Made by a program: the position numbers and the translations under genes. A stretch of DNA of 32,312 bases from Bacteroidales bacterium (GTDB lineage: Bacteria; Bacteroidota; Bacteroidia; Bacteroidales; UBA932), in assembly GCA_017458145.1 (NCBI GenBank), contig JAFTGA010000027.1:1-32312 (forward strand), read 5' to 3'. Positions 6,483-14,147 of the stretch are shown piece by piece. The notes below the pieces were generated by a model. The model ran no database searches and was not told the DNA's origin. It saw only the letters and a list, made by a program, of their open reading frames with translations. Numbering within the stretch: position 1 is the stretch's first letter; each line of letters opens with the position of its first letter.

Positions 6483-8834
6483 ATGCCGCAGGCTGCAGGA
6501 CAGCTTTCGGAAAACAGCAGGAGGATTGCCCGCAATACCCTCCTGCTGTATTTCCGTATGTTCCTGCTGATGCTGATCGGCCTGTTCACCTCGCGCGTGG
6601 TGGTCAGGACCCTGGGCATCGACGACTACGGCGTGTACAACGTCGTGGGCGGGGTGGTGACCGTGTTCACCTTCCTCACGACCTCGCTTTCGGCGGCGAT
6701 CAGCCGCTACCTGGCGGCACACCTTTCCGAGGGGGATGCCGTGCGCCTGCGTTGCATTTTCTCGACCGGGGTCATCATCCTGCTGGGACTCTCGCTGCTG
6801 CTTTCCCTGTTGGTGGAGACGGCGGGCATGTGGTGGCTGGGCCACCGGCTGGACATCCCGCCGGGGCGTCTGGATGCCGCCCGCCGGGTGCTGCACTGCT
6901 CGCTGGGCGTCCTGGTGGTGAATTTGCTCTCCGTGCCTTTCAATGCTACGATCATCGCGCATGAGCGGATGTCGGCCTTTGCCGTGATCAGCCTGGGCGA
7001 AGCGCTGCTCAAACTGGGCGTGGCGCTGCTGCTTTATGTCTCGCCTTTCGACAAACTGGTGAGCTATGCCGTGCTGATGCTGGCCGTGGCCGTGCTGGTG
7101 CGGGCGGCGTACGGTCTGTATTGCAGGCGGCATTTTGCGGAGGCGCGCGGACCGCTCCGCTGGGACGGCGCGCTGGTGCGCGAGATGACCGCCTTCGCGG
7201 GCTGGAACTTCTTCGGATCGAGCGCGTATGTGTTCAACACGCAGGGCGTCGGGCAGGTGGTCAATCTCTTCTTCGGCGTGGCCGTCAACGCCGCCCGGGG
7301 CGTGGCCCTGCAGGTGGAAGGGATCGTCAAGCAGTTCGTGTCCAATTTCCTGACCGCCATCAACCCCCAGATCACCAAATCCTGGGCGGCGGGAGACAGG
7401 GAGTATTGTTTCGAACTGGTGCGCAAGGGCGCCAAGTACTCCTGGCTCGTGATCCTGGTCTTCCTCGTGCCCGTCCTGGGCGAGGCGGAGTGGCTGCTCG
7501 ACATCTGGCTGGGCCCCGACAAGGTCCCGCCCCACGCCCCCGCGTTCCTGCGCCTGACGCTGGCGGGGCTGCTGGTGGACCTGACGGGCAATTCGCTGCT
7601 TACCCTCGTGCAGGCGACGGGGCGGGTCAGGCGCTACTACCTGATCACGGGTCTGACGTCTTACCTCGGCCTGCCGCTTGTCTGGCTGGCTTTCCGGCTG
7701 GGCGCCGGGCCCGCCTGGGCCTATGTCATCTTCATCGCCGTCTACTCCGCCGTGCTGGTGCAGCGCATCGTGCTGGCCCGCGGGCTGACCGGCTTCCCGG
7801 TCCGCCCCTTCCTGCGCCTGCTCGCGCTGCTCCTGATGACTGCCTGCTTCGCGATGGTCGTCCCGATCGTCCTGCGGGGCACGGAGCTCGCGCCGGGGTG
7901 GCGCCTGCTGCTCGGCTCGCTGGCGGGCTGGGCCACGATCGCCCACTACACCTGGTACTTCCTGCTGACGCCCGGCGAACGGGGGTACGTGGTGCGCAAG
8001 GCCGGGCGGTGGCTCCCGGACCGGCTCTTCCTCAAGGCCAAGTACCGCGCCGTCTTCGACCGGCCCCTGTCGCTGCTCGCTCCCGCGCGCTTCACGGAGC
8101 AGATCCAGTGGCAGAAACTCCGGGACCGCAACCCGCTCTACCACACCCTCGTGGACAAGGCGGCGGTCAAGCCCTGGGTGGCGGAGCGCATCGGGGCGCA
8201 GCACGTGGTGCGCACGCTGGGCGTCTGGGAGCGGCAGGAACAGATCCCCTGGGAGGCGCTTCCGGAGCAGTTCGTGCTCAAGTGTACGCATGACAGCGGA
8301 AGTACCCTGATCTGCACCGGCAAGGACGATTTCGACCGGGAAGCCGCCTGCGCGAAACTCTCCTCCGCCCTCGCCTCCGGCTACTGGCGGCGCGACCGCG
8401 AATGGGCCTACAAAGGCGTGCCGCCGCGCATCATTGCCGAGGAGTACCTGGGCGCCGGGCTGGCGGACTACAAGATTTTCTGCTTCGGCGGGCGGCCGGA
8501 GTTCCTGTTCGTCGCGACGGACCGCGACAAACCCGCGGAGGAGACGAAATTCGATTTTTTTGATGTGCAGTGGCAGCATCTCGACATCCGCAACGGCCAT
8601 CCCAATGCCGCCGTGCCGCCTGTGCGCCCGGCGCATTTCGAGGAAATGCTGCGCCTCTCGCAGACCCTTGCCGGGGACTTCCCGCAGGTGCGCATTGACT
8701 TCTACGAGACGCCGGACGGGCGCGTGCTCTTCGGAGAATACACCTTCTATCACTGGAGCGGCTTTGTACCCTTCGAGCCCGACGAGGCCGACGAACGACT
8801 GGGGCGTTTTATGGCGGACAAATGGACAAAATAG
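6483..8834 (+). CDS. Wzx-like flippase fused to a TupA-like ATP-grasp domain
   Basis: A 783-residue two-part protein. Residues ~12-500 are a multi-helix lipid-linked oligosaccharide flippase of the MATE/MOP superfamily: NTLLLYFRMFLLMLIGLFTSR, VVVRTLGIDDYGVYNVVGGVV, AAISRYLAAHL, NAARGVALQVEGIVKQFVSNF and NPQITKSWAAGD are standard Wzx signatures. Residues ~513-783 match TupA-like ATP-grasp proteins from polysaccharide clusters: ARFTEQIQWQKLRDRNPLYHTLVDK, FVLKCTHDSGSTLIC, PRIIAEEYLG, LADYKIFCFGG, RIDFYETPDGRVLFGEYTFY. These contain the conserved lysines and acidic residues of an ATP-grasp fold. Reading frame is continuous through the junction with no stop or odd composition. ATP-grasp enzymes ligate acids to amines, so the second half may add an amino-acid or similar substituent to the glycan. 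The next gene overlaps its end by 13 bases. The domain calls are confident; the reaction is not known. Confidence 0.9.
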   Translation: MPQAAGQLSENSRRIARNTLLLYFRMFLLMLIGLFTSRVVVRTLGIDDYGVYNVVGGVVTVFTFLTTSLSAAISRYLAAHLSEGDAVRLRCIFSTGVIILLGLSLLLSLLVETAGMWWLGHRLDIPPGRLDAARRVLHCSLGVLVVNLLSVPFNATIIAHERMSAFAVISLGEALLKLGVALLLYVSPFDKLVSYAVLMLAVAVLVRAAYGLYCRRHFAEARGPLRWDGALVREMTAFAGWNFFGSSAYVFNTQGVGQVVNLFFGVAVNAARGVALQVEGIVKQFVSNFLTAINPQITKSWAAGDREYCFELVRKGAKYSWLVILVFLVPVLGEAEWLLDIWLGPDKVPPHAPAFLRLTLAGLLVDLTGNSLLTLVQATGRVRRYYLITGLTSYLGLPLVWLAFRLGAGPAWAYVIFIAVYSAVLVQRIVLARGLTGFPVRPFLRLLALLLMTACFAMVVPIVLRGTELAPGWRLLLGSLAGWATIAHYTWYFLLTPGERGYVVRKAGRWLPDRLFLKAKYRAVFDRPLSLLAPARFTEQIQWQKLRDRNPLYHTLVDKAAVKPWVAERIGAQHVVRTLGVWERQEQIPWEALPEQFVLKCTHDSGSTLICTGKDDFDREAACAKLSSALASGYWRRDREWAYKGVPPRIIAEEYLGAGLADYKIFCFGGRPEFLFVATDRDKPAEETKFDFFDVQWQHLDIRNGHPNAAVPPVRPAHFEEMLRLSQTLAGDFPQVRIDFYETPDGRVLFGEYTFYHWSGFVPFEPDEADERLGRFMADKWTK

Positions 8835-9499
8835 CAATATATACCTGTATCCTGGGCGGATACGACGATCTCCAGCAGCCTCTGGTGCTGGAGGAGGACT
8901 TCGACTTCATCTGCTTCGTGGGCCCCGGGGAGCGGACGGCGGACCGCATCGGGGCGTGGGAGATCCGCGAGCTTCCGGAACTGCCTTCGGACGACCCGGG
9001 CCTCTCGTCCCGCTGGCCCAAGATGCACCCGCACCGTCTGCTGCCGGACTACGCGTGCTGTGTGTGGATCGACGGCAACATCGCCCTGCTGGACGGCACG
9101 CTCTACCGCGCCGCGCGCATCAAGGCGGCGGCCGGGGTGAAATACAGCGGGGTGAGCCATCCCGACCGGGACTGCTCCTACGAGGAGGCGCGCAAGTGCT
9201 TCGACATGAAATATTTATCCGCCTTCGGCCTGCTGCGCGTCTGGCTCTGGCTGGCCCTGCACGGACTGCCACGCCATGCCGGGCTCAACGAGAACAACGT
9301 CATCTTCCGGCGGCATCTGGACCCGGACGTCGTGGCCCTGGACGAACTGTGGTGGGACCGTGTGCTGCACCTGTCCCGCCGCGACCAACTGTCGCTGATG
9401 TGGTGCCTGAGGCGCTGCGGCATCCCGCGCGACTACCTCCTGCCGCCCGGGCAGAACACCCGCAACCATGCGGGGTTCCGGTATCTGCTGCACAAATAA
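8822..9499 (+). CDS. TOD1/MUCI70 (DUF616)-like glycosyltransferase
   Basis: A 225-residue protein of the DUF616 / TOD1-MUCI70 glycosyltransferase-like group. The start IAIYTCILGGYDDLQQP, the segment DFDFICFV, the PKMHPHRLLPDYACCVWIDGNIALLDG block (with a DGN motif at the place where GT-A enzymes use DxD) and the later NENNVIFRRH and QLSLMWCLRR are the family pattern. It has no signal peptide or membrane helix, so it acts at the cytoplasmic face. It overlaps the flippase fusion by 13 bases, so the two gene products are made together; a role in building the glycan that the flippase exports is a reasonable inference. Donor and acceptor sugars are unknown. Confidence 0.85.
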   Translation: MDKIAIYTCILGGYDDLQQPLVLEEDFDFICFVGPGERTADRIGAWEIRELPELPSDDPGLSSRWPKMHPHRLLPDYACCVWIDGNIALLDGTLYRAARIKAAAGVKYSGVSHPDRDCSYEEARKCFDMKYLSAFGLLRVWLWLALHGLPRHAGLNENNVIFRRHLDPDVVALDELWWDRVLHLSRRDQLSLMWCLRRCGIPRDYLLPPGQNTRNHAGFRYLLHK

Positions 9500-9512
9500 T
9501 TCGCGTAAGGTC

Positions 9513-9543
9513 TTGTGTATTCCGGAGTTTTGACCTATCTTTG
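9513..9543 (+). promoter_or_regulatory. Promoter of rpsP-rimM with both -33 and -7 elements
   Basis: TTG at 9513-9515 is followed after 20 bases by TATCTTTG at 9536-9543, which is the full Bacteroidetes promoter pattern. It leaves a leader of roughly 50 bases before the rpsP ATG at 9601. The end of that leader (TTTAATTTTAAAACAACAG...) is AT-rich and has no Shine-Dalgarno sequence, as usual for highly expressed genes in this phylum. Confidence 0.75.
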
Positions 9544-9600
9544 CCGTCCGCTTCTCGGGTAGAAGCAATTTAGGTTTAATTTTAAAACAACAGATTCACA

Positions 9601-10155
9601 ATGGCTGTTAAGATTCGTTTACAGCGCCACGGTAAGAAGAATTTCGCATTCTTCCACATTGTTGTGGCGGATTCGCGCGCCCCGCGCGATGGTCGTTTCA
9701 TCGAGCAACTTGGCTCCTACAACCCCAACACCAACCCTGCGACGATCATTCTCAATTCCGAGCGTGCCCTCGCATGGCTGAAAGTGGGTGCCGAGCCGAC
9801 CCTTACCGCCCGCCGCATCCTCTCCTACGAGGGTGTGATGCTGCGTCACCACCTCGACGGCGGTGTCGCCAAGGGTGCCCTGACCGAGGCCCAGGCCGAC
9901 GCCAAGTGGAATGAGTGGAAGACCCAGCGTGACGCCAAGGTCGAGGCCAAGAAGTCCGGCATCAAGGCTGCGGCTATCGAGGCCCGCAAGGCTGCCAAGG
10001 CTGAGGAGACCAAGGTCAACGAGGCCCGTGCAGAGGCCCTTGCCAAGAAGGCTGCTGATCTCGCCGCCGCCAAGGCTGCAGAGGCTGCCGCTGCAGAGGC
10101 TCCCGCGGAGGAGGCTCCGGCAGGGGAAGCAGCAGAGGCTCCCGCCGAGGCATAA
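9601..10155 (+). CDS. rpsP: 30S ribosomal protein S16 with long C-terminal tail
   Basis: Residues 1-~80 are ordinary bS16: [42 protein letters not shown] and [13 protein letters not shown]. The protein is 184 residues, about twice the length of E. coli S16. The extra ~100 residues are almost only Ala, Glu, Lys and Pro ([21 protein letters not shown]) and probably form an extended charged helix on the ribosome surface. Bacteroidetes S16 proteins commonly have such an extension, so it is a lineage trait. The stop and the rimM start share one base (TAATG). The protein is a small-subunit assembly component and RimM binds the same 30S head region, which explains the pairing. Confidence 0.97.
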   Translation: MAVKIRLQRHGKKNFAFFHIVVADSRAPRDGRFIEQLGSYNPNTNPATIILNSERALAWLKVGAEPTLTARRILSYEGVMLRHHLDGGVAKGALTEAQADAKWNEWKTQRDAKVEAKKSGIKAAAIEARKAAKAEETKVNEARAEALAKKAADLAAAKAAEAAAAEAPAEEAPAGEAAEAPAEA

Positions 10156-10652
10156 TGCTCCAGATCGCCAAGATTCTCAAATCCAACGGCACCGATGGCG
10201 GACTCCTCATCGGAGTGCGCGACATCGAGGTCTCAGAGATCGACCTTCAGGAACCGGTGTTCATCGAATTCGATGGACTGCCGGTTCCCTTTTTCATTCA
10301 GGATCTCCAGCAGCGCGGCACGTCCAGGGCCGTCATCCATCTCAACGACATCGACTCCCTGGCGGACGCCGAGGAGGTCGTAGGCCGCGCGCTTTTCATC
10401 GAGGGCGAATGGGAGGAGGAAGAGGAGACGGACTTCACGGGCTGGACGCTGCTCAACCGCGGCGAGCGGGTCGGTACCGTCACCGGGATGGAACCCATCC
10501 CAGGCAACCTCTGTATCTATGTTCGTCGCGACGGTCTTTCCGGGCTTGACCCGGAACCTCTCGTCCCGCTCCACGAAGACCTCATCCTCTCGCTCGATGC
10601 GGACCGACGGATCCTCGACCTGGACCTGCCCGACGGCCTGCTGTCTTTCTGA
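10155..10652 (+). CDS. rimM: 16S rRNA processing protein RimM
   Basis: A 165-residue RimM, a 30S maturation factor that binds near S19 and acts in 16S processing. The N-terminal barrel [25 protein letters not shown], the EPVFIEFDGLPVPFFI strand pair, the linker DAEEVVGRALFIE and the PRC-barrel part WTLLNRGERVGTVTGMEPIPGN to PLHEDLILSLDADRRILDLDLPDGLL are all present. Divergence from E. coli is typical of Bacteroidetes. It shares one base with the rpsP stop (TAATG), so it is translationally coupled. It is convergent with the feo genes, with only 20 bases between stops and no obvious hairpin, so some read-through antisense to feo is possible. Confidence 0.95.
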   Translation: MLQIAKILKSNGTDGGLLIGVRDIEVSEIDLQEPVFIEFDGLPVPFFIQDLQQRGTSRAVIHLNDIDSLADAEEVVGRALFIEGEWEEEEETDFTGWTLLNRGERVGTVTGMEPIPGNLCIYVRRDGLSGLDPEPLVPLHEDLILSLDADRRILDLDLPDGLLSF

Positions 10653-10672
10653 CCGGCGGAAAGCGGAACGGA

Positions 10673-10849
10673 TCATTTCCCCGTGCCGGGACGGCAATGC
10701 GGACAACCGGGACCTCCGGTGCAGCCGCTGCAGGAAGAAGCCCCGCAGGAGCAGCCCCCGCCCCGACGGCCGGCACGCACATAGGCGCGCACCGCGAAGA
10801 ACAGGGCAAGTGCGACAAGCGCCAGGACAATCAGGGAGGGCAGATTCAT
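10673..10849 (-). CDS. FeoB-associated Cys-rich membrane protein
   Basis: A 58-residue protein too short for standard ORF listing. One N-terminal membrane helix (LPSLIVLALVALALFFAV) is followed by a basic stretch (RAYVRAGRRG) and a cysteine-rich tail GGCSCGASSCSGC...GCPHC with seven Cys. This is the arrangement of the small FeoB-associated proteins found after feoB in Bacteroidetes and Firmicutes, thought to help or gate ferrous iron transport at the cytoplasmic side. It begins nine bases after the feoAB stop on the same strand, so it is the last gene of that operon. The metal-binding role is inferred from the Cys cluster. Confidence 0.88.
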   Translation of the reverse strand: MNLPSLIVLALVALALFFAVRAYVRAGRRGGGCSCGASSCSGCTGGPGCPHCRPGTGK

Positions 10850-10858
10850 CGGTACACG

Positions 10859-13204
10859 TTAAAAAAAGATTCCGGCAACCAGATAGGCCAGCCAGGCCAC
10901 GACCCAGGCCACCACGCACTGGCCGATCACCACGCCGACGGCCCACTTCCCGCCGAGTTCGCGCTTGACGGCTGCGATGGCGGCCACGCAGGGTGTATAA
11001 AGCAGGCAAAACGCCAGCATCGGGATGGCGGTGAGCGCCGTCATCGTGGCGGCGACGTCGAGTACCTCCAGCGTGGCCACGACGCTCTCCTTGGCGAGGA
11101 ACCCGGTCACGAGCGCCGTCACGATGCGCCAGTCGCCCAGCCCGAGGGGCTTGAAGACCGGGGCGAGCACGCCGGCAATTCCGGCCAGCATGCTGTTTTC
11201 GGGCTCTACCAGGCGCAGGCGCCAGTCGAAGCTCTGCAGCACCCAGATCACGATCGAAGCGATGAATATCACGGTGAAGGCCCGCTGCAGGAAGTCCTTG
11301 GTCTTGTCCCAGAGCAGGTGGCCGACATTCTTCGCACCCGGCAGACGGTAGTTGGGCAGCTCCATCACGAACGGGGCCGCCTTGTGCGGCTTGGGCACAT
11401 TCTTGCCGAACAGGGCAATCAGGATGCCCACCAGGATGGCGGACAGGTAGAGGATCACCAGCACAAGACCGCCACGGCCCGGGAAGAAAGCATTGGTAAA
11501 GAAGGCGTAAATCGGGATCTTCGCCGAGCAGCTCATATACGGGGTCAGCAGGACGGTCATCCGGCGGTCGCGCGTCGAGGTGAGCGTGCGGGTGGCCATC
11601 ACTGCCGGGACGCTGCATCCGAAGCCGATCAGCAGCGGAACGATGCTGCGGCCCGTGAGGCCGAGCCGGCGCAGCAGTTTGTCGGTCACAAACGCCACGC
11701 GCGCCATATACCCGCTGTCCTCCAGCAGCGAAAGGAAGAAGAACAGGATGATGATGATCGGCACGAAGCTGACGACCGTGCCCACGCCGCCGAACACGCC
11801 GTCCACCACCAGGGACCGGACTGCGTCGCTGACGCCCCATCGCTCCATCCCGGCGTCCGCCACGCCCGCGAGCCACTGGATTCCCCGGTCCAGCAGGTCC
11901 TGGAGCGGCGCGCCGAGCACGTCGATGGACAGCCAGATCACCAGGGACATCACGACCACGAAAATCGGAATCGCGCTCCAGCGCCCCGTCAGGACCTTGT
12001 CGATCCGGCGGCTGCGGCGGTATTCCTTGCTCTCATGCGGCTTGATGACAGTCTGCGCCGTAAGTTTGCGGATAAAGGCGAAACGCATATCGGCCATCGC
12101 GGCATTGCGGTCCAGGCCGCGCTCCCGCTCCATCTGGACGATGATGTGCTCCACCATCTCCTTCTCGTTCTGCTGCAGGCCCAGCGCCTGCTCGATCGCC
12201 TCGTCGCCTTCCACCAGGCGGCTTGCCGCGAATCGGACGGGGATGCCCGCGCGGTCGGCGTGGTCCTCGATCAGGTGCATGGTGCCGTGCAGGCAGCGGT
12301 GTACCGCGCCGCCGTGGTCATCCTTGTCGCAGAAGTCCTGCCGGGCAGGACGCTCCTGGTAGCGGGCCACGTGGAGGGCGTGGTCCACGAGTTCGTCGAT
12401 GCCCTCGTTGCGGGCGGCGGAGATCGGCACGACCGGCAGGCCGAGGATCTCCTCCATTTCGTTCACGCGGATAGAGCCGCCATTATTGCGTACTTCATCC
12501 ATCATATTGAGCGCCAGGACCATCGGGGTGTTCAACTCCATCAGCTGCATCGTCAGGTACAGATTGCGCTCGATGTTGCCTGCATCCACGATATTGATGA
12601 TGCCGCGGGGCTTCTGGTCCAGGATAAACTGGCGGGAGACGATTTCCTCGGACGTGTAGGGAGACAGCGAGTAGATGCCCGGCAGGTCGGTCACGAGCGT
12701 CTGTGCGTGGCCGCGGATTACGCCGTCCTTGCGGTCCACCGTCACGCCCGGGAAGTTGCCGACGTGCTGGTTGGCGCCGGTCAGCTGGTTGAAGAGGGTG
12801 GTCTTGCCGCAGTTCTGGTTGCCCGCCAGGGCAAAGGTGAGGGTCGTCTCCTCGGGGAGCGGGTGCTCGTGGGTCTTGTCGTGGTACTTGCCCGTCTCGC
12901 CGTAGCCCGGGTGGACATCCGGATCCACGGAATGGACGGACTTGTCATCCGCCAGGCCGGCAGCCTGCTCCGGCAGGTCCTCCGCTGTTTCGACGGTGAT
13001 CTCGGCGGCATCCGCGAGGCGGAGCGTCAGGGCGTAGCCGCTGACACGCAGCTCCATCGGGTCGCCCAGGGGCGCATATTTGATCAGTTTGACGTGTGCG
13101 CCCGGGATGAGACCCATATCCAGGAAATGCTGCCGCAGGGCGCCTTCGCCCCCGACCGTGAGGATGACGGCGCTGCCGCCGACGGGAAGTTCTTTCAGTG
13201 TCAT
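10859..13204 (-). CDS. feoB: Ferrous iron transporter, FeoA-FeoB fusion
   Basis: A 781-residue inner-membrane Fe(II) importer. Residues 1-~75 are a FeoA SH3-like domain (LKELPVGGSAVI, QHFLDMGLIPGAHVKL, GDPMELRVSGYALTLR). Residues ~123-290 are the FeoB GTPase with G1 GNQNCGKTT (near 128), G2 PGVTVDRKDG, G3 DLPGIYSLSPYTSEE and G4 NMMDEV. The rest holds the two Gate regions and FeoB C region (FGGVGTVVSFVPIIIILFF, LIGFGCSVPAVMATRTL, YMSCSAKIPIYAFF, LYTPCVAAIAAVKRELG). FeoA-FeoB fusions are common in Bacteroidetes. The linker between them (residues ~88-122) carries five His. Start: ATG at 13204, just inside one arm of an inverted repeat that also covers the promoter. Confidence 0.97.
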   Translation of the reverse strand: MTLKELPVGGSAVILTVGGEGALRQHFLDMGLIPGAHVKLIKYAPLGDPMELRVSGYALTLRLADAAEITVETAEDLPEQAAGLADDKSVHSVDPDVHPGYGETGKYHDKTHEHPLPEETTLTFALAGNQNCGKTTLFNQLTGANQHVGNFPGVTVDRKDGVIRGHAQTLVTDLPGIYSLSPYTSEEIVSRQFILDQKPRGIINIVDAGNIERNLYLTMQLMELNTPMVLALNMMDEVRNNGGSIRVNEMEEILGLPVVPISAARNEGIDELVDHALHVARYQERPARQDFCDKDDHGGAVHRCLHGTMHLIEDHADRAGIPVRFAASRLVEGDEAIEQALGLQQNEKEMVEHIIVQMERERGLDRNAAMADMRFAFIRKLTAQTVIKPHESKEYRRSRRIDKVLTGRWSAIPIFVVVMSLVIWLSIDVLGAPLQDLLDRGIQWLAGVADAGMERWGVSDAVRSLVVDGVFGGVGTVVSFVPIIIILFFFLSLLEDSGYMARVAFVTDKLLRRLGLTGRSIVPLLIGFGCSVPAVMATRTLTSTRDRRMTVLLTPYMSCSAKIPIYAFFTNAFFPGRGGLVLVILYLSAILVGILIALFGKNVPKPHKAAPFVMELPNYRLPGAKNVGHLLWDKTKDFLQRAFTVIFIASIVIWVLQSFDWRLRLVEPENSMLAGIAGVLAPVFKPLGLGDWRIVTALVTGFLAKESVVATLEVLDVAATMTALTAIPMLAFCLLYTPCVAAIAAVKRELGGKWAVGVVIGQCVVAWVVAWLAYLVAGIFF

Positions 13205-13238
13205 CTTTGACTGTTAATCAATCTACAAAGATGACACT
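13197..13238. repeat. Perfect 13-bp inverted repeat over feo promoter and start codon
   Basis: AGTGTCATCTTTG (13197-13209) and its exact reverse complement CAAAGATGACACT (13226-13238) are separated by 16 bases. One arm contains the feoAB start codon; the other contains the -7 element. The position suits an operator for a metal-responsive repressor, but it does not match the classical Fur or DtxR consensus. Confidence 0.6.
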
Positions 13239-13256
13239 TTGACGCGTTTATTTCAA
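13226..13256 (-). promoter_or_regulatory. Promoter of the feo operon
   Basis: On the reverse strand TTG (13254-13256) is followed after 20 bases by CATCTTTG (13226-13233), one base off the TAnnTTTG consensus. Spacing and the position ~20 bases before the ATG at 13204 fit a real promoter. The -33 part lies in the few bases before the stop of the upstream glycosyltransferase gene. Confidence 0.6.
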
Positions 13257-13259
13257 TCC

Positions 13260-14147
13260 TCATTTATTGGGATTCCGGGGCAGGAAGGCCCCTTTCTGTT
13301 TAGACTGCTCCCGGAACGCCTTCAGCTCCGGGAAGCGGGCGCGAAGTTCGGGGATGAAGCGCCAGGGGACGGCGGAGAAATTCTTGAGGCCCATCCCGAC
13401 GAGTTCCAGCACCTCGCGGATGCGCACCCAATGCCAGCCTCGGGCCGGATCGGAGACCTTCACGACGGTGGCGATGCACTTCAGCTGCATCTTCTTCCCG
13501 CGGCCCAGGCGGCGGTCGGAGCGGTCGTGCACCGCGCTCGCCGCAGGGACCACGCCGCAGTGCAGGCCGTGCCAGTGCAGGCGGTCGATCCAGTTGTCGT
13601 CCTCGCCGTATTGCCGGAAGGCGGGGGAGAAGCCGCCCACGGTCTCGATCGCCTTGCGGCTCACCAGCCAGTGCGCGGCCATCACGAAGGGCACCTCCAC
13701 CACCAGCGTGTCGTTGTGCCAGCCGCCCAGCGCGGCATCGATATACTTGCCGCATTTGCGGTTGAAACGCTTGTCGCGCCGCCGGTGCGCGTCCATCTGC
13801 ATCGGACTCAGGATGCCCCATTCCGGCTTGTGGGCCGCCACGAGCCGCTCCAGCGTGTCCTTCTCCAGCCAGGCGTCCTGGTTGAGCAGGTAGGCGAACT
13901 GGTAGCCCTCGTCCAGGGCGATGCGCAGGCCGATGTTGTTGGCCGCGCCGAAGCCCAGGTTCTTCCCGGTCTCGATGATGCGCGTGCCGGGGAACTCCTT
14001 GCGGACCTGGTCCGGCGTGCCGTCGGCGGAGCCGTTGTCGATCAGCACCACGTCGGCCGGGACCGTGGACTGCGCCACGCTCCGAAGGCACTTCCTGAGC
14101 CACTTCCGGGCATTGTAGGTCACGATGACGACGAGGATGTTAGCCAT
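13260..14147 (-). CDS. Family 2 glycosyltransferase
   Basis: A 295-residue cytoplasmic GT-A enzyme. It opens with ILVVIVTYNARKWLRKCLRSV, followed by VVLIDNGSADGTPDQVRKEFP, NLGFGAANNIGLRIALDEG and YLLNQDAWLEKDTLERL, in which NQD takes the place of the DxD metal site (as in rhamnosyltransferase-like GT2 enzymes). Acceptor-side motifs are GGFSPAFRQYGEDDNWIDRLHWHG (catalytic ED). I use the ATG at 14147 (MANILVV); upstream in-frame sequence is from the preceding gene's other frame. The start overlaps the previous gene's stop by eight bases. It probably adds one sugar of a surface polysaccharide together with its neighbour. Confidence 0.9.
   Translation of the reverse strand: MANILVVIVTYNARKWLRKCLRSVAQSTVPADVVLIDNGSADGTPDQVRKEFPGTRIIETGKNLGFGAANNIGLRIALDEGYQFAYLLNQDAWLEKDTLERLVAAHKPEWGILSPMQMDAHRRRDKRFNRKCGKYIDAALGGWHNDTLVVEVPFVMAAHWLVSRKAIETVGGFSPAFRQYGEDDNWIDRLHWHGLHCGVVPAASAVHDRSDRRLGRGKKMQLKCIATVVKVSDPARGWHWVRIREVLELVGMGLKNFSAVPWRFIPELRARFPELKAFREQSKQKGAFLPRNPNK

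Noticed and set aside
6429-8837. Reverse-strand open frame of ~800 codons opposite the flippase fusion
   Set aside because: Composition is Arg/His/Gln/Pro/Gly-rich without family motifs, and the plus strand encodes well-recognised Wzx and ATP-grasp domains. It is a shadow caused by high GC at third positions.
9840-10155. Ala/Glu/Lys-rich tail of S16 as a possible fusion or frameshift
   Set aside because: Bacteroidetes S16 proteins commonly have such an extension, and it runs in frame to the rimM overlap.
10640-10680. Bidirectional terminator between rimM and the feo operon
   Set aside because: No stable stem with a U-rich tail could be found in the ~20 bases between the stops.
10697-13210. 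Plus-strand open frame of ~840 codons opposite feoAB
   Set aside because: No motif, His/Arg/Gln-rich shadow composition; the reverse strand encodes FeoA-FeoB with all G motifs.
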